Assembly (NCBI GenBank): GCA_937908275.1
Contig: CALERA010000008.1
Span: forward strand, 1 to 23,716
From: an uncultured Desulfarculaceae bacterium
Lineage (GTDB): Bacteria; Desulfobacterota; Desulfarculia; Desulfarculales; Desulfarculaceae
Reading direction: 5' to 3'
Length of the DNA stretch: 23,716 bases
Under the pieces are notes generated by a model, which ran no database searches, was not told the origin of the DNA, and saw only the letters and a list, made by a program, of their open reading frames with translations. Positions within the stretch are counted from its first letter, which is position 1. Every line of letters starts with the position of its first letter. Positions 6,669-13,521 of the stretch are shown in pieces. Made by a program: the position numbers and the translations under genes.

Positions 6669-8456
6669 CTAGCCCAGGCGCTTCTTCAGGGCCTCCAACT
6701 GGGCGCTGAGCCGGCCGGGCAGCTTGTCGCCGAACTTGGCGAAGTGGTTCTCCATGTCCGGCACCTCGGCCTGGTAGGCCGCCGCGTCCACCTTCAGGAG
6801 TTCTTGGAGATCCTGGGCCGGGAGGTCCAGGCCGGTCAGGTCCAGGTCGCCCTCATTGGGCAGGATGCCGATGGGGGTCTCGCGGCCGCCGACCTTGCCG
6901 TCCACCCGCTCGCACATCCACTTCAGCACCCGGCTGTTGTCGCCGAAGCCGGGCCAGAGCCACTTGCCCTCGGCGGTCTTGCGGAACCAGTTGACATAGA
7001 AGACCTTGGGAGCGTGCGCGCCCAGGCGGTCGCCCATCTCGAACCAGTGCTGGAAGTAGTCGCCCATGTTGTAGCCGCAGAAGGGCAGCATGGCGAAGGG
7101 ATCGCGGCGCAGGTTGCCCACCGCGCCGATGTTGGCCGCGGTGGTCTCGCTGGCGGCGGTGGAGCCCATGAAGACGCCATGGTCCCAGTCGTAGGCCTGG
7201 GCCACCAGGGGCACCACCGAGGCCCGGCGGCCGCCGAAGATGATGATGTCGATGGGCACGCCCTCGGGCTTCTCCCAGTCGGTGCTGATGATGGGGCACT
7301 GGCTGGCCGGGGCGGTGAAGCGGGCGTTGGCGTGGGCGGCCACGTCCTTGGAATCCGGGGTCCAGTCGCGGCCCTTCCAATCGATGGTGTGGCTGGGGGC
7401 GCCGTTCATGCCCTCCCACCAGACATCGCTGTCGTCGGTCAGGGCGCAGTTGGTGAAGATGGAATTCTCCTTGATGCTGTCCATGGCCATGGGGTTGGAA
7501 TCATAGGAGGTTCCCGGAGCCACCCCAAAGAAGCCCGCCTCGGGGTTGATGGCGTAGAGCCGGCCGTCGGGCCCGATCTTCATCCAGGCGATGTCGTCGC
7601 CGATGCACTCCACCTTCCAGCCCTTGATGGTGGGCAGCAGCATGGCCAGGTTGGTCTTGCCGCAGGCCGAGGGGAAGGCGCCGGTGACATGGAACTGGCG
7701 GCCCTCGGGGCTGGTCAGGCGCAGGATCAGCATGTGCTCGGCCATCCAGCCCTCGCGCCGGGCCACGGCCGAGGCGATGCGCAGGGCCAGGCACTTCTTG
7801 CCCAGGAGCGCGTTGCCGCCATAGCCGGAGCCGTAGGACCAGATCAGGTTTTCGGCCGGGAAATGGCTGATGTACTTCTGCTCGATGGGGGCGCAGGGCC
7901 AGGAGGAATCGGCCTGGCCGGGCTGGAGCGGCGCGCCGATGGAGTGCAGGCAGGGGATGTACTCGCCGTCGGCGCCCAGCACCTCCAGCACCCGATCGCC
8001 CACCCGGGTCATGATGTGCATGTTGCAGACCACGTAGGGGCTGTCGGTGATCTCCACCCCGATCTTGGCCAGGGGCGAGCCCACCGGCCCCATGGAGAAG
8101 GGGATCACGTACATGGTGCGGCCGGCCATGCAACCCTTGTACAGGTCCAGCATGATGCCCTTGAGCTTGTCCGGCTCGATCCAGTTGTTGGTGGGGCCGG
8201 CCTGCTCCTGGTGGGGATAGCTGATGTAGGTGCGGTCCTCCACCCGAGCCACGTCGCTGGGGTCGGAGCGGAACAGGAAGCTGTTGGGGCGCTTGTCCAG
8301 GGGGGTGGCCATGCCGACCTTGACCATCTGGGCCATCAGGGCGTCGTATTCGGCCTGGGAGCCGTCACACCAGTGGATCGCCTCCGGGCGGCACAGCTCG
8401 GCCGCTTCCTTGACCCACTGCTGAAGTTTGGCGTTTTGGCATTTGCTGCTCTGCAT
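6669..8456 (-). CDS. pckG: Phosphoenolpyruvate carboxykinase (GTP)
   Basis: A 595-residue GTP-dependent PEP carboxykinase (EC 4.1.1.32), interconverting oxaloacetate plus GTP with PEP, GDP and CO2 in the cytosol. The length and motifs match the GTP class, not the ATP class: substrate-loop and metal-site stretch SYGSGYGGNALLGKKC (about 207-222), kinase P-loop GAFPSACGKTN (about 259-269) with the reactive-Cys ACGKTN signature of GTP enzymes, ECIGDDIAWM with the metal-binding Asp pair, and IIFGGRRAS further on. The ATG at 8456 is preceded by GGAGAA. It is a single-gene unit with a terminator just downstream and a long gene-free upstream region. In an anaerobe this links the C4 and C3 pools for gluconeogenesis or anaplerosis. 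Confidence 0.97.
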   Translation of the reverse strand: MQSSKCQNAKLQQWVKEAAELCRPEAIHWCDGSQAEYDALMAQMVKVGMATPLDKRPNSFLFRSDPSDVARVEDRTYISYPHQEQAGPTNNWIEPDKLKGIMLDLYKGCMAGRTMYVIPFSMGPVGSPLAKIGVEITDSPYVVCNMHIMTRVGDRVLEVLGADGEYIPCLHSIGAPLQPGQADSSWPCAPIEQKYISHFPAENLIWSYGSGYGGNALLGKKCLALRIASAVARREGWMAEHMLILRLTSPEGRQFHVTGAFPSACGKTNLAMLLPTIKGWKVECIGDDIAWMKIGPDGRLYAINPEAGFFGVAPGTSYDSNPMAMDSIKENSIFTNCALTDDSDVWWEGMNGAPSHTIDWKGRDWTPDSKDVAAHANARFTAPASQCPIISTDWEKPEGVPIDIIIFGGRRASVVPLVAQAYDWDHGVFMGSTAASETTAANIGAVGNLRRDPFAMLPFCGYNMGDYFQHWFEMGDRLGAHAPKVFYVNWFRKTAEGKWLWPGFGDNSRVLKWMCERVDGKVGGRETPIGILPNEGDLDLTGLDLPAQDLQELLKVDAAAYQAEVPDMENHFAKFGDKLPGRLSAQLEALKKRLG

Positions 8457-8738
8457 TTGGGTTCTCCGTTGCCTTACGGCGCGGTGAAGTGGGTTTGCTC
8501 CGGGCGCAAGACTGCCCCGGGGTTTCCTGCCGACTGGGTTTTGGTGCTGAGAAGAAAGCGAATGGGTCGCGGGACTGACCTGGGTGATGCGCCGGGGCCG
8601 GACTCTGCGCCCGTAACCGAGGGGGCTACGCGCTGGACGTGGGGGGGCAGGGTCCTCGCTGGTGCTTAAATCCGGGTCGCGGCCTCTGACTCCACCCCCA
8701 ACAGCGCTAACATTTGCGACAGGCGTTACATTAAGGCT

Positions 8739-8768
8739 ATTTTATGACTTTAGTAACCGGTTCGTCAA
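8739..8768 (-). promoter_or_regulatory. Putative pckG promoter with overlapping inverted repeat
   Basis: On the minus strand TTGACG (8768-8763) is followed after 18 bases by TAAAAT (8744-8739). If used, the pckG leader would be about 275 nt. An imperfect inverted repeat (GTTACATTAAG at 8726-8736 and CTTTAGTAAC at 8748-8757) overlaps the -10 and spacer and could be an operator. Confidence 0.4.
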
Positions 8769-9178
8769 GTTGGTCTGCCAACATCCGGAAGGTGGCGCTG
8801 CTTTTTTCCCGGCCTCGCGGTGATAATTGCAGAAGGGCGCGGTAGGAGCGCACCGGGGTCTGATCCACCGTGCCCGGGCGCCCCCCGGGACGTCGAGAAA
8901 GGCCCCAGCCCCGGGCCATGGCGGCGGCGGTGGTCAAGGCCGCGGGCGCTGGGAGGGCCCCTGGATGTTAGCTGGGGGCGGCGTGGCCAGTCAGTTGGGC
9001 TCAATGCGGCCTCATGGTTTACATAATATACCTTATGCGAAATAAAACTAGCAGCCTTGAGAAATTCAGTAAAATAGACCCGACTTTTCACCGTCCCATT
9101 GAATTAGTAGTAAAGAATAGTTAAGTTTTATTTTTCAATTTGTTGCCAATTTTTTTGATAATTTAGTTGAAATAAAAG
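8769..9178. other. Gene-free region upstream of pckG and the sigma-28-type gene
   Basis: I see no supported gene between the pckG promoter and the sigma-28-like promoter. Up to about 8990 it is GC-rich with several short self-complementary CCCGGG/GGCC runs. From about 9010 to 9180 it turns strongly AT-rich with T and A tracts, as expected of a regulatory or bendable region. Short open frames here lack ribosome sites and recognisable sequence. Confidence 0.5.
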
Positions 9179-9201
9179 TTGGCGTCCTGTGCAAAAAAAA
9201 T

Positions 9202-9228
9202 TCAAGTTATCCTTTCGCGCGCCGATAC
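9202..9228 (+). promoter_or_regulatory. Sigma-28 (FliA) type promoter
   Basis: TCAAGTTA (9202-9209), 11 bases, then GCCGATAC (9221-9228). Against the FliA consensus TAAAGTTT-N11-GCCGATAA this is 13 of 16 matches with exact spacing. A start near 9235 would give a leader of about 58 nt before ATG 9293. It places the downstream gene in the late flagellar regulon by inference. Confidence 0.75.
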
Positions 9229-9292
9229 AGGAAATAGGAGAACTGTGTTAAACAAGGTGCTGCTCGCCTGCCCCAAGGAAAGCAGAACCACC

Positions 9293-9664
9293 ATGGTGGA
9301 GATACCGCCGTACATCAGGCTGGTGGCCAACCAGCAACCAAACCAGCGCCGCTCCGTGGGCGCCTCACGACCAACCACCGCCAGTGAGGCGGTGCAGGGT
9401 GAGGAGCGCACCAGCGCCGTCGCCGTGGCTCGCCTGCCCCTGGCCGGCGATTCGGTGGAGGTGCGCACGGCCCGTTATCAAGGTGAACATCAGGATATCC
9501 TTGACTATACCGACCAGGATCTGGCGGAGCAAGCTTTGGACGACCTGTCCCGCGACCTGCCGGCCCTGGGTCAAGGGGTGCATGACCTGCATTCCGACCT
9601 GGACCGGGGTCGAGTGCTGGCCCTGCTGGCTCCCTTGATGGAGAGCGACCCCATTTCCTACTAA
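9293..9664 (+). CDS. Small protein of unknown function under a sigma-28-like promoter
   Basis: A 123-residue soluble protein that I do not recognise. The N-terminal half (about 1-55) is polar and looks disordered (PNQRRSVGASRPTTASEAV). The C-terminal half is acidic and helical, ending DLDRGRVLALLAPLMESDPISY. No signal peptide, membrane segment or catalytic motif is visible. I prefer ATG 9293 with AAGGAAAG upstream; a GTG at 9245 is in frame with AGGAG only four bases before it, but the leader from the sigma-28 promoter would then be just about 10 nt. The late-class promoter and the FlgF/FlgG-type neighbour suggest a flagellum-associated role. It does not carry recognisable FlgM or FlaG features. 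Confidence 0.7.
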   Translation: MVEIPPYIRLVANQQPNQRRSVGASRPTTASEAVQGEERTSAVAVARLPLAGDSVEVRTARYQGEHQDILDYTDQDLAEQALDDLSRDLPALGQGVHDLHSDLDRGRVLALLAPLMESDPISY

Positions 9665-9668
9665 ACCA

Positions 9669-9691
9669 GTCACCTCCTGGCCGGAGGTGAC
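9669..9691 (+). terminator. Hairpin after the sigma-28 gene, weak terminator candidate
   Basis: GTCACCTCC and GGAGGTGAC form a perfect 9-bp stem around TGGCC, 5 bp after the stop codon. The following bases are pyrimidine-rich with CTTTCCCTTTT rather than an uninterrupted T run, so termination may be partial. Confidence 0.5.
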
Positions 9692-9713
9692 GGTCTTCCC
9701 AAGCCTTTCCCTT

Positions 9714-9743
9714 TTGCCATTCTCCCGGGTTTGTTTATATTAT
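9714..9743 (+). promoter_or_regulatory. Putative promoter of the flagellar rod gene
   Basis: TTGCCA at 9714-9719 precedes the AT-rich TATATTAT at 9736-9743 (spacing 16 or 18 depending on register). It lies about 45 bp upstream of the ATG at 9788. I found no sigma-54 or sigma-28 pattern here. Confidence 0.4.
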
Positions 9744-9787
9744 AGGAAGGAATCAGCACCCACTCCCACGGGGGATGGAAGCGACCC

Positions 9788-10504
9788 ATGGCCATCGAGG
9801 GCATCAGCGCCACGGTTTCCGCCCTGGGGGCGTTGCAGAAGCGCAGCGCCACCAGCGCCAACAACCTGGCCAATCTCAGCACCCGGGGCTTTGTCCCCCG
9901 CCGGGTGGACCAGACCGACAGCGCCAGCGGCGGGGTCCAGGTCACCGGCACCAGCGCCTTGTCCGCCGGGCCGATCGTGGCCAGCGAGCGCAGCCTGGAC
10001 CTGGCGTTGGACGGGGGGGGCTGGTTCGTGCTGGACAACGGCCAGGGTGGTCAGGTCTATTCCCGCAACGGCAACTTCTCGGTCTCGGCCGAGGGCCTGC
10101 TGGTGGATTCCCAGGGCCGCGCCCTGCAACCGGCTATCAACATCCCGCCCCAGACCGCCTCGATCTCGGTCAGCGCCCAGGGACAAGTCCAGGCCCTGGG
10201 GGCCGACGGACAGGTCCTGGCCCAGGGCCAGATCGAGGTGGCCAGCTTCGCCAACCCCGGCGGCCTGACCGCCCTGGGCGGTGGGGTCTACGCTCCCAGC
10301 CAGGCCTCGGGACCACCGGTGCTGGCCGCGCCCGGCGTGGCTGGCCGGGGCGAGGTCGTCTCCGGGGCCTACCAGGCCTCGGGCACCGACCTGGTGCGCG
10401 AGATGGTGGAGCAGATCCTGGTGGAGCGGGAATTCGGGGCCAACATCAAGGCCTTGCAGACCCAGGACGACATGGTGGGCACCATTCTGGACGTCATGGG
10501 ATGA
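9788..10504 (+). CDS. Flagellar basal-body rod/hook protein, FlgF/FlgG family
   Basis: A 238-residue axial protein of the FlgF/FlgG/FlgE group, exported by the flagellar type III apparatus and built into the rod. The N-terminal signature is ALGALQKRSATSANNLANLSTRGFVPRRV (family motif ANNLAN..T.GF). The central part contains LALDGGGWFVLDN, VYSRNGNFSVSAEG and LLVDSQGRALQP, the usual FlgG/FlgF core. The C-terminus (LVREMVEQILVEREFGANIKALQTQDDMV) is the amphipathic coiled-coil helix that packs with the N-terminus. It is close to FlgF/FlgG in length, but I cannot say which. No other recognised flagellar structural gene is adjacent, so it is an orphan or extra paralogue. The ribosome site before ATG 9788 is weak. 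Confidence 0.9.
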   Translation: MAIEGISATVSALGALQKRSATSANNLANLSTRGFVPRRVDQTDSASGGVQVTGTSALSAGPIVASERSLDLALDGGGWFVLDNGQGGQVYSRNGNFSVSAEGLLVDSQGRALQPAINIPPQTASISVSAQGQVQALGADGQVLAQGQIEVASFANPGGLTALGGGVYAPSQASGPPVLAAPGVAGRGEVVSGAYQASGTDLVREMVEQILVEREFGANIKALQTQDDMVGTILDVMG

Positions 10505-10537
10505 CCTTCCGCCCGCGCGGCGGCCTACGCGAGCAAC

Positions 10538-11245
10538 ATGAAAAACGAAACTGACCGCTGGGTTGGCTTGGAGTGGGACGCTGAAGGACGCCAGGACCTG
10601 GCCCAAGGCGGGTTCGTGGACCTTTCCCGCCGGCGGCTGCGCAATCTCTACGCACAAGGCCAGCCCGGTCCCTGGTATCAACTGGAGACGGTGCATCCCC
10701 ACTTCGTGGACGCGGTGGTGCTGGTGCTGCACCACACCCCGCGCGGGGGCCAGCCCCGGGTGCTGTTGCGGCGTTGCCTGCGCCCCAGCGTGGTGACCCG
10801 CCAGGAGAACCGCCTGCAATTGCTGCTCGATCAGGGCCAGGCCTGGCCCTCCCGGCTCTGGGAGCTGCCGGCCGGGGGCATCGAGCCCCAGGACCTGGAG
10901 CCCGGCGGGATGGGGGTCAAGGGCCGGGCCCAGCAGGAGGCCTGGGAGGAGACCGGGCTGCGGGTGCGGCGCGGCGACCTGCACCCCCTGGGGCGACCGG
11001 TCTTCGCCGCCCCGGCCTTCTGCACCGAGCGCCTGCACTTTTTCGCCTGCCCCGCCGACCCCCGCCGAGCCCAGGAGCCGGAGGGCGACGGCCACCCCCT
11101 GGAGGAAGGGGCCGAGCTGCGCTGGCTGCCCCTGGCCCAGGCCCTGGCCTGGTGCGGCCGGGGGGAGATCGTGGACAGCAAGACCGAGCTGGGCTTGCAC
11201 CGTTTCGCGGCATGGTGGTCCGCCGCCCAGGCCCGGACTCGCTAG
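10538..11245 (+). CDS. Nudix hydrolase, ADP-ribose pyrophosphatase-like
   Basis: A 235-residue Nudix enzyme. The Nudix box runs from LPAGGIEPQDL through QQEAWEETGL: the E-x-x-E-E core is present, but the usual Arg of REUxEExGU is Gln, and the loop between the GG and the helix is a few residues longer than canonical. Upstream is the beta-strand AVVLVLHH.. and downstream FAAPAFCTERLHFFAC, resembling ADP-ribose pyrophosphatases, in which the loop after the box contacts the substrate. It begins 33 bp after the rod gene, so it may be co-transcribed, but a flagellar function is not implied. The N-terminal 60 residues do not match a known domain that I recognise. Confidence 0.82.
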   Translation: MKNETDRWVGLEWDAEGRQDLAQGGFVDLSRRRLRNLYAQGQPGPWYQLETVHPHFVDAVVLVLHHTPRGGQPRVLLRRCLRPSVVTRQENRLQLLLDQGQAWPSRLWELPAGGIEPQDLEPGGMGVKGRAQQEAWEETGLRVRRGDLHPLGRPVFAAPAFCTERLHFFACPADPRRAQEPEGDGHPLEEGAELRWLPLAQALAWCGRGEIVDSKTELGLHRFAAWWSAAQARTR

Positions 11246-11288
11246 AGGGAACTCTGCCCAAGGACCTAATCCCAGGCAAGGAGCGATC

Positions 11289-11588
11289 ATGAAAAAAGCC
11301 TTCGTGATGTTCGTGATGGCGGCCGCCTTGGTGGTCTGCCTGACCGGGGGGGACCCGGCCCTGGCCAAGGAGCCGGCCGGCGGCATCGCCGGGGTCTACG
11401 CCTCGCCGCCGCGCTTCCAGATCTATGAGGCCCCCCGGCCCTATGGCGGCCTGATCATGCTGGACACCCAGACCGGGGAGTCCTACCAGCGGGTGATCGT
11501 CAACACCCCGCAGGGCATCGAGATTCGCTGGATCAGGCTGGACCGCAGCAAGGGCGTGCAGCCCAACGAGACCATCCTCTGGGAATAA
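11289..11588 (+). CDS. Small exported protein of unknown function
   Basis: A 99-residue protein with a clear Sec signal peptide: MKK, a hydrophobic core (residues 5-19) and a probable cleavage after ALA (about residue 26). The mature part of about 73 residues is unassigned; it contains YGGLIMLDTQTGESYQRV and IEIRWIRLDR, suggesting a small beta-rich fold, and has no cysteines. The ATG at 11289 follows AAGGAG at a good distance. It is 43 bp after the Nudix gene and ends just before a strong terminator, so it is probably the last gene of that unit. Localisation is periplasmic or secreted by inference. Confidence 0.8.
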   Translation: MKKAFVMFVMAAALVVCLTGGDPALAKEPAGGIAGVYASPPRFQIYEAPRPYGGLIMLDTQTGESYQRVIVNTPQGIEIRWIRLDRSKGVQPNETILWE

Positions 11589-11611
11589 TTTTCCTTCCCC
11601 CAGGGATCAAC

Positions 11612-11658
11612 CCGCCGCCGGTCCGGGCTGGAAAGCGCCTGGACCGGCGGCGGCTTTT
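11612..11658 (+). terminator. Rho-independent terminator
   Basis: A perfect 13-bp stem (CCGCCGCCGGTCC at 11612-11624 with GGACCGGCGGCGG at 11641-11653) encloses a 16-nt loop and is followed by CTTTT. It closes the unit ending with the small exported protein. Confidence 0.85.
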
Positions 11659-11697
11659 GGTGGGGGCGGCCTGAATGAAACCAGGCGGGCGCGGTTA

Positions 11698-11773
11698 GGC
11701 TCAGCCATGGCGGGCTGGCTCAGCCACGGCAGGCTGGCTCAGCCACGGCAGGCTGGCTCAGCCACGGCAGGCC
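11698..11773. repeat. Four tandem 19-bp repeats over the ridA stop codon
   Basis: Unit GGCTCAGCCACGGCAGGCT. Copies occur at 11698-11716 (two changes), 11717-11735, 11736-11754 and 11755-11773 (one change, final C). The last copy lies mostly in the coding end of ridA; read on the minus strand each full copy repeats the codons Cys-Arg-Gly-stop. It looks like recent slippage amplification of the gene end. Confidence 0.95.
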
Positions 11774-12138
11774 ACGGCCTCGATCTCCACCTTGGCCCCG
11801 GGCTTGGGCAGGGCTGCCACCTGCACGCAGGAACGGGCGGGATACTCCGGGCAGCCCTGGAAATACTCGGCATAGACCTGGTTCACCACCGTGAAGTCGG
11901 CGATGTCGGTCAGGAAGATCAAGGTCTTGACCACCTGGGGCCAGTCCAGGCCCGCAGCCTGCAGGCCGGCGTGCAGGTTGCGCATGGCCTGGGCGGTCTG
12001 GCTGGCAGTGTCCACTCCGGCCAGTTCGCCGGTCTCGGGGCGCAGACCCAGGCGGCCGGAAAGGAAACACAGGTCCCCGGCCCAGCGGAAGGAGCTGTAG
12101 GGGCCGAGGCTGGGCGGGGTGTTGCTGGCGGCGCTCAT
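11758..12138 (-). CDS. RidA-family (YjgF/YER057c) enamine/imine deaminase-like protein
   Basis: A 126-residue trimeric RidA-family protein; archetypes hydrolyse reactive enamine/imine intermediates from PLP enzymes. Family features are present: GPYSSFRWAGDLCFLSG near the N-terminus, TAQAMRNLHAGLQAAG in the helix, VVKTLIFLTDIADFTVVN, and the conserved-Arg segment PARSCVQVAALPKPGAKVEIEAVA. The Arg in PARS is the substrate carboxylate contact in true RidA members. I start at ATG 12138, with GGGAGA upstream, rather than at 12168. The C-terminal codons ACRG-stop fall in the 19-bp tandem repeat and replace the usual short ending. It diverges from pyrR across about 145 bp. Confidence 0.9.
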   Translation of the reverse strand: MSAASNTPPSLGPYSSFRWAGDLCFLSGRLGLRPETGELAGVDTASQTAQAMRNLHAGLQAAGLDWPQVVKTLIFLTDIADFTVVNQVYAEYFQGCPEYPARSCVQVAALPKPGAKVEIEAVACRG

Positions 12139-12204
12139 GCTGATTCTCCCGGTTCGGTCGCCCGGCAACCCATCAGCCGAGCGAGGTATTTAGTAGGCAA
12201 TCAC

Positions 12205-12233
12205 TTGACATGCCAGGGATCGCCTGGTAACTC
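12205..12233 (+). promoter_or_regulatory. Putative pyrR promoter with internal palindrome
   Basis: TTGACA (12205-12210) is separated by 17 bases from TAACTC (12228-12233). The spacer contains CCAGGGATCGCCTGG (12213-12227), a palindrome with 5-bp arms that could be an operator for pyrR and the divergent ridA. Confidence 0.5.
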
Positions 12234-12283
12234 TAGCACTTTCTAGTCCTTGTTGTGAATTAAGGGGAGGCCCCAGGCCCAAC

Positions 12284-12862
12284 ATGATCCCCCAACCTGC
12301 CCCGGCGCCCCGCTTGGTGTTCAACTCCCAGCAAGTGGCCCGCGCCATCCAACGACTGGCCCAGGGCATCCTGGAGCGGCACCCCGACCCCAGCCAACTG
12401 GGCCTGGTGGGGGTGCATTCCGGCGGCGACCGCCTGGTGCGCCGGGTGGAGTCCGCCCTGGCCCAACTCCTGGGCCGGCCGGGTCTGGACCTGGACAAGG
12501 GCCTGGTGGACATCAGCTTTTACCGCGACGACTATTCCCGCCTCAAGCAGACCCCCACCGTGCGCAACACCGATATCCCCTTTGACGTCGAGGGGCGCGA
12601 CCTGGTGCTGATCGACGACGTGCTCTTCACCGGGCGCACCGTGCGCGCGGCCATGGACGCCATCTTCTCCCAAGGCCGCCCGGCCCGGGTGGAGCTGGCG
12701 GTGCTGGTGGACCGCGGCCACCGCGAGTTCCCCATCGCGCCGGATTATTGCGGGCAGGTCCTGCCCACCCAACGCCACCAGGCGGTCAACGTCTACCTGT
12801 TCGACGACCCGGCCCTGGATCACGCCATCCTGGAAGACCAGAAATACCACACCGCCGCTTGA
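12284..12862 (+). CDS. pyrR: PyrR-type uracil phosphoribosyltransferase / pyrimidine regulator
   Basis: A 192-residue phosphoribosyltransferase of the PyrR family, which converts uracil and PRPP to UMP and, in many bacteria, binds pyr mRNA. The PRPP loop DLVLIDDVLFTGRTVRAA (about 107-124) is the classic 13-residue signature of type I PRTases. Other PyrR landmarks are LVGVHSGGDRLVRR near the N-terminus, ISFYRDDYSR, DIPFDVEG, and the C-terminal LVDRGHREFPIAPDYCG. The start is ATG 12284, with a strong but rather distant GGGGAGG (spacing about 13). No pyr genes are adjacent, and I see no anti-terminator structure in the leader, so whether it regulates RNA here is open. Confidence 0.93.
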   Translation: MIPQPAPAPRLVFNSQQVARAIQRLAQGILERHPDPSQLGLVGVHSGGDRLVRRVESALAQLLGRPGLDLDKGLVDISFYRDDYSRLKQTPTVRNTDIPFDVEGRDLVLIDDVLFTGRTVRAAMDAIFSQGRPARVELAVLVDRGHREFPIAPDYCGQVLPTQRHQAVNVYLFDDPALDHAILEDQKYHTAA

Positions 12863-12991
12863 GCGGACCTAGGCAATCCTTGCCCTCCCCTGCCCTCCTT
12901 GCCCACGCGGCGGAAATTGCTGCCCATTCCAGCGGACCAGCTTGCATCATCATTTCGCTGATATTACTGGCCAATTAAATTAGTCACACGG

Positions 12992-13009
12992 TTGGCATCC
13001 AATCTGCAT
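12992..13009 (+). promoter_or_regulatory. Sigma-54 (RpoN) type promoter
   Basis: TTGGCATCCAATCTGCAT. The invariant GG (12994-12995) and GC (13006-13007) are separated by exactly 10 bases, and flanking bases fit the TTGGCAC-N5-TTGCAT consensus well. A start near 13018 gives a leader of about 24 nt before ATG 13042. An AT-rich stretch just upstream (12970-12983) could hold an activator or IHF contact. Confidence 0.75.
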
Positions 13010-13041
13010 GTTCTGGGGGCGACCTCCCAAGGAGGATGGAC

Positions 13042-13506
13042 ATGAAGATTGAAAACAGCCTCTTCGCTTCCGAGATCCAGCGCATGACGCGCGGGTCCGG
13101 CCAGACCGGGACGGAGACGACCAACTTCTCCGACCTGCTGGCCAAGGCGGTGGCGAACGAGGACGCCAGCGACGGTTATCAGTTGGGTTGCCAGCCCTTG
13201 GGCGAGGCCACCCCTCCCCAGGCCCCGGATGACCAGACCCCCAGCGCGGCCCCGCCCCTGTGGTCGGAGCTCAATGGCCTGCTGGACAGCCTGGACTCCT
13301 ACGCCCAGGCCTTGGGCAATCCCACCTGGAGCCTGAAGGAGCTGGAGCCCCTGGCCCAGGACCTGGAGAGCAAGGCCGATCAGTTGGAGCAGGGCTTGAC
13401 CGCCGGCCAGTTGGGCGGCGAAAACAACCTCTCGGGGCTGATGCAGGAAGTTCTGACCCAGGCCCGGGTGGAGAGCATCAAGTTTCGGCGCGGCGACTAC
13501 GTCTAG
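13042..13506 (+). CDS. Small protein of unknown function under a sigma-54-like promoter
   Basis: A 154-residue acidic, soluble protein that I do not recognise. It has a polar N-terminus (KIENSLFASEIQRMTRG), a Pro-rich linker (about 55-75), then two predicted helical stretches rich in Leu, Gln and Glu (LWSELNGLLDSLDSYAQAL; LKELEPLAQDLESKADQLEQGL), and ends VESIKFRRGDYV. No signal peptide or membrane segment is seen. ATG 13042 is preferred because AAGGAGG ends 6 bases upstream, whereas ATG 13036 directly abuts it. The sigma-54 promoter and the pairing with the next gene suggest a class II flagellar or other RpoN-regulated role, possibly a chaperone or assembly accessory; this is inference from context only. 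Confidence 0.75.
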   Translation: MKIENSLFASEIQRMTRGSGQTGTETTNFSDLLAKAVANEDASDGYQLGCQPLGEATPPQAPDDQTPSAAPPLWSELNGLLDSLDSYAQALGNPTWSLKELEPLAQDLESKADQLEQGLTAGQLGGENNLSGLMQEVLTQARVESIKFRRGDYV

Positions 13507-13521
13507 GAAGGGATGAGCCTC

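Noticed and set aside
8770..8810. A TCCGGAAGG loop and T run resembling signal-recognition-particle RNA or a terminator
   Set aside because: The flanking bases lack the conserved SRP symmetric loop, and no long closing stem was found; as a terminator the stem is too weak.
8737..8937. 66-codon minus-strand frame upstream of pckG
   Set aside because: No ribosome site, no recognisable sequence, and it overlaps the likely pckG promoter.
9179..9196. TTGGCGTCCTGTGCAA as a sigma-54 promoter
   Set aside because: GG and GC are separated by 8 rather than 10 bases; the adjacent sigma-28 match is far better.
11698..11773. CRISPR array
   Set aside because: The repeats are contiguous without spacers and overlap a coding end.
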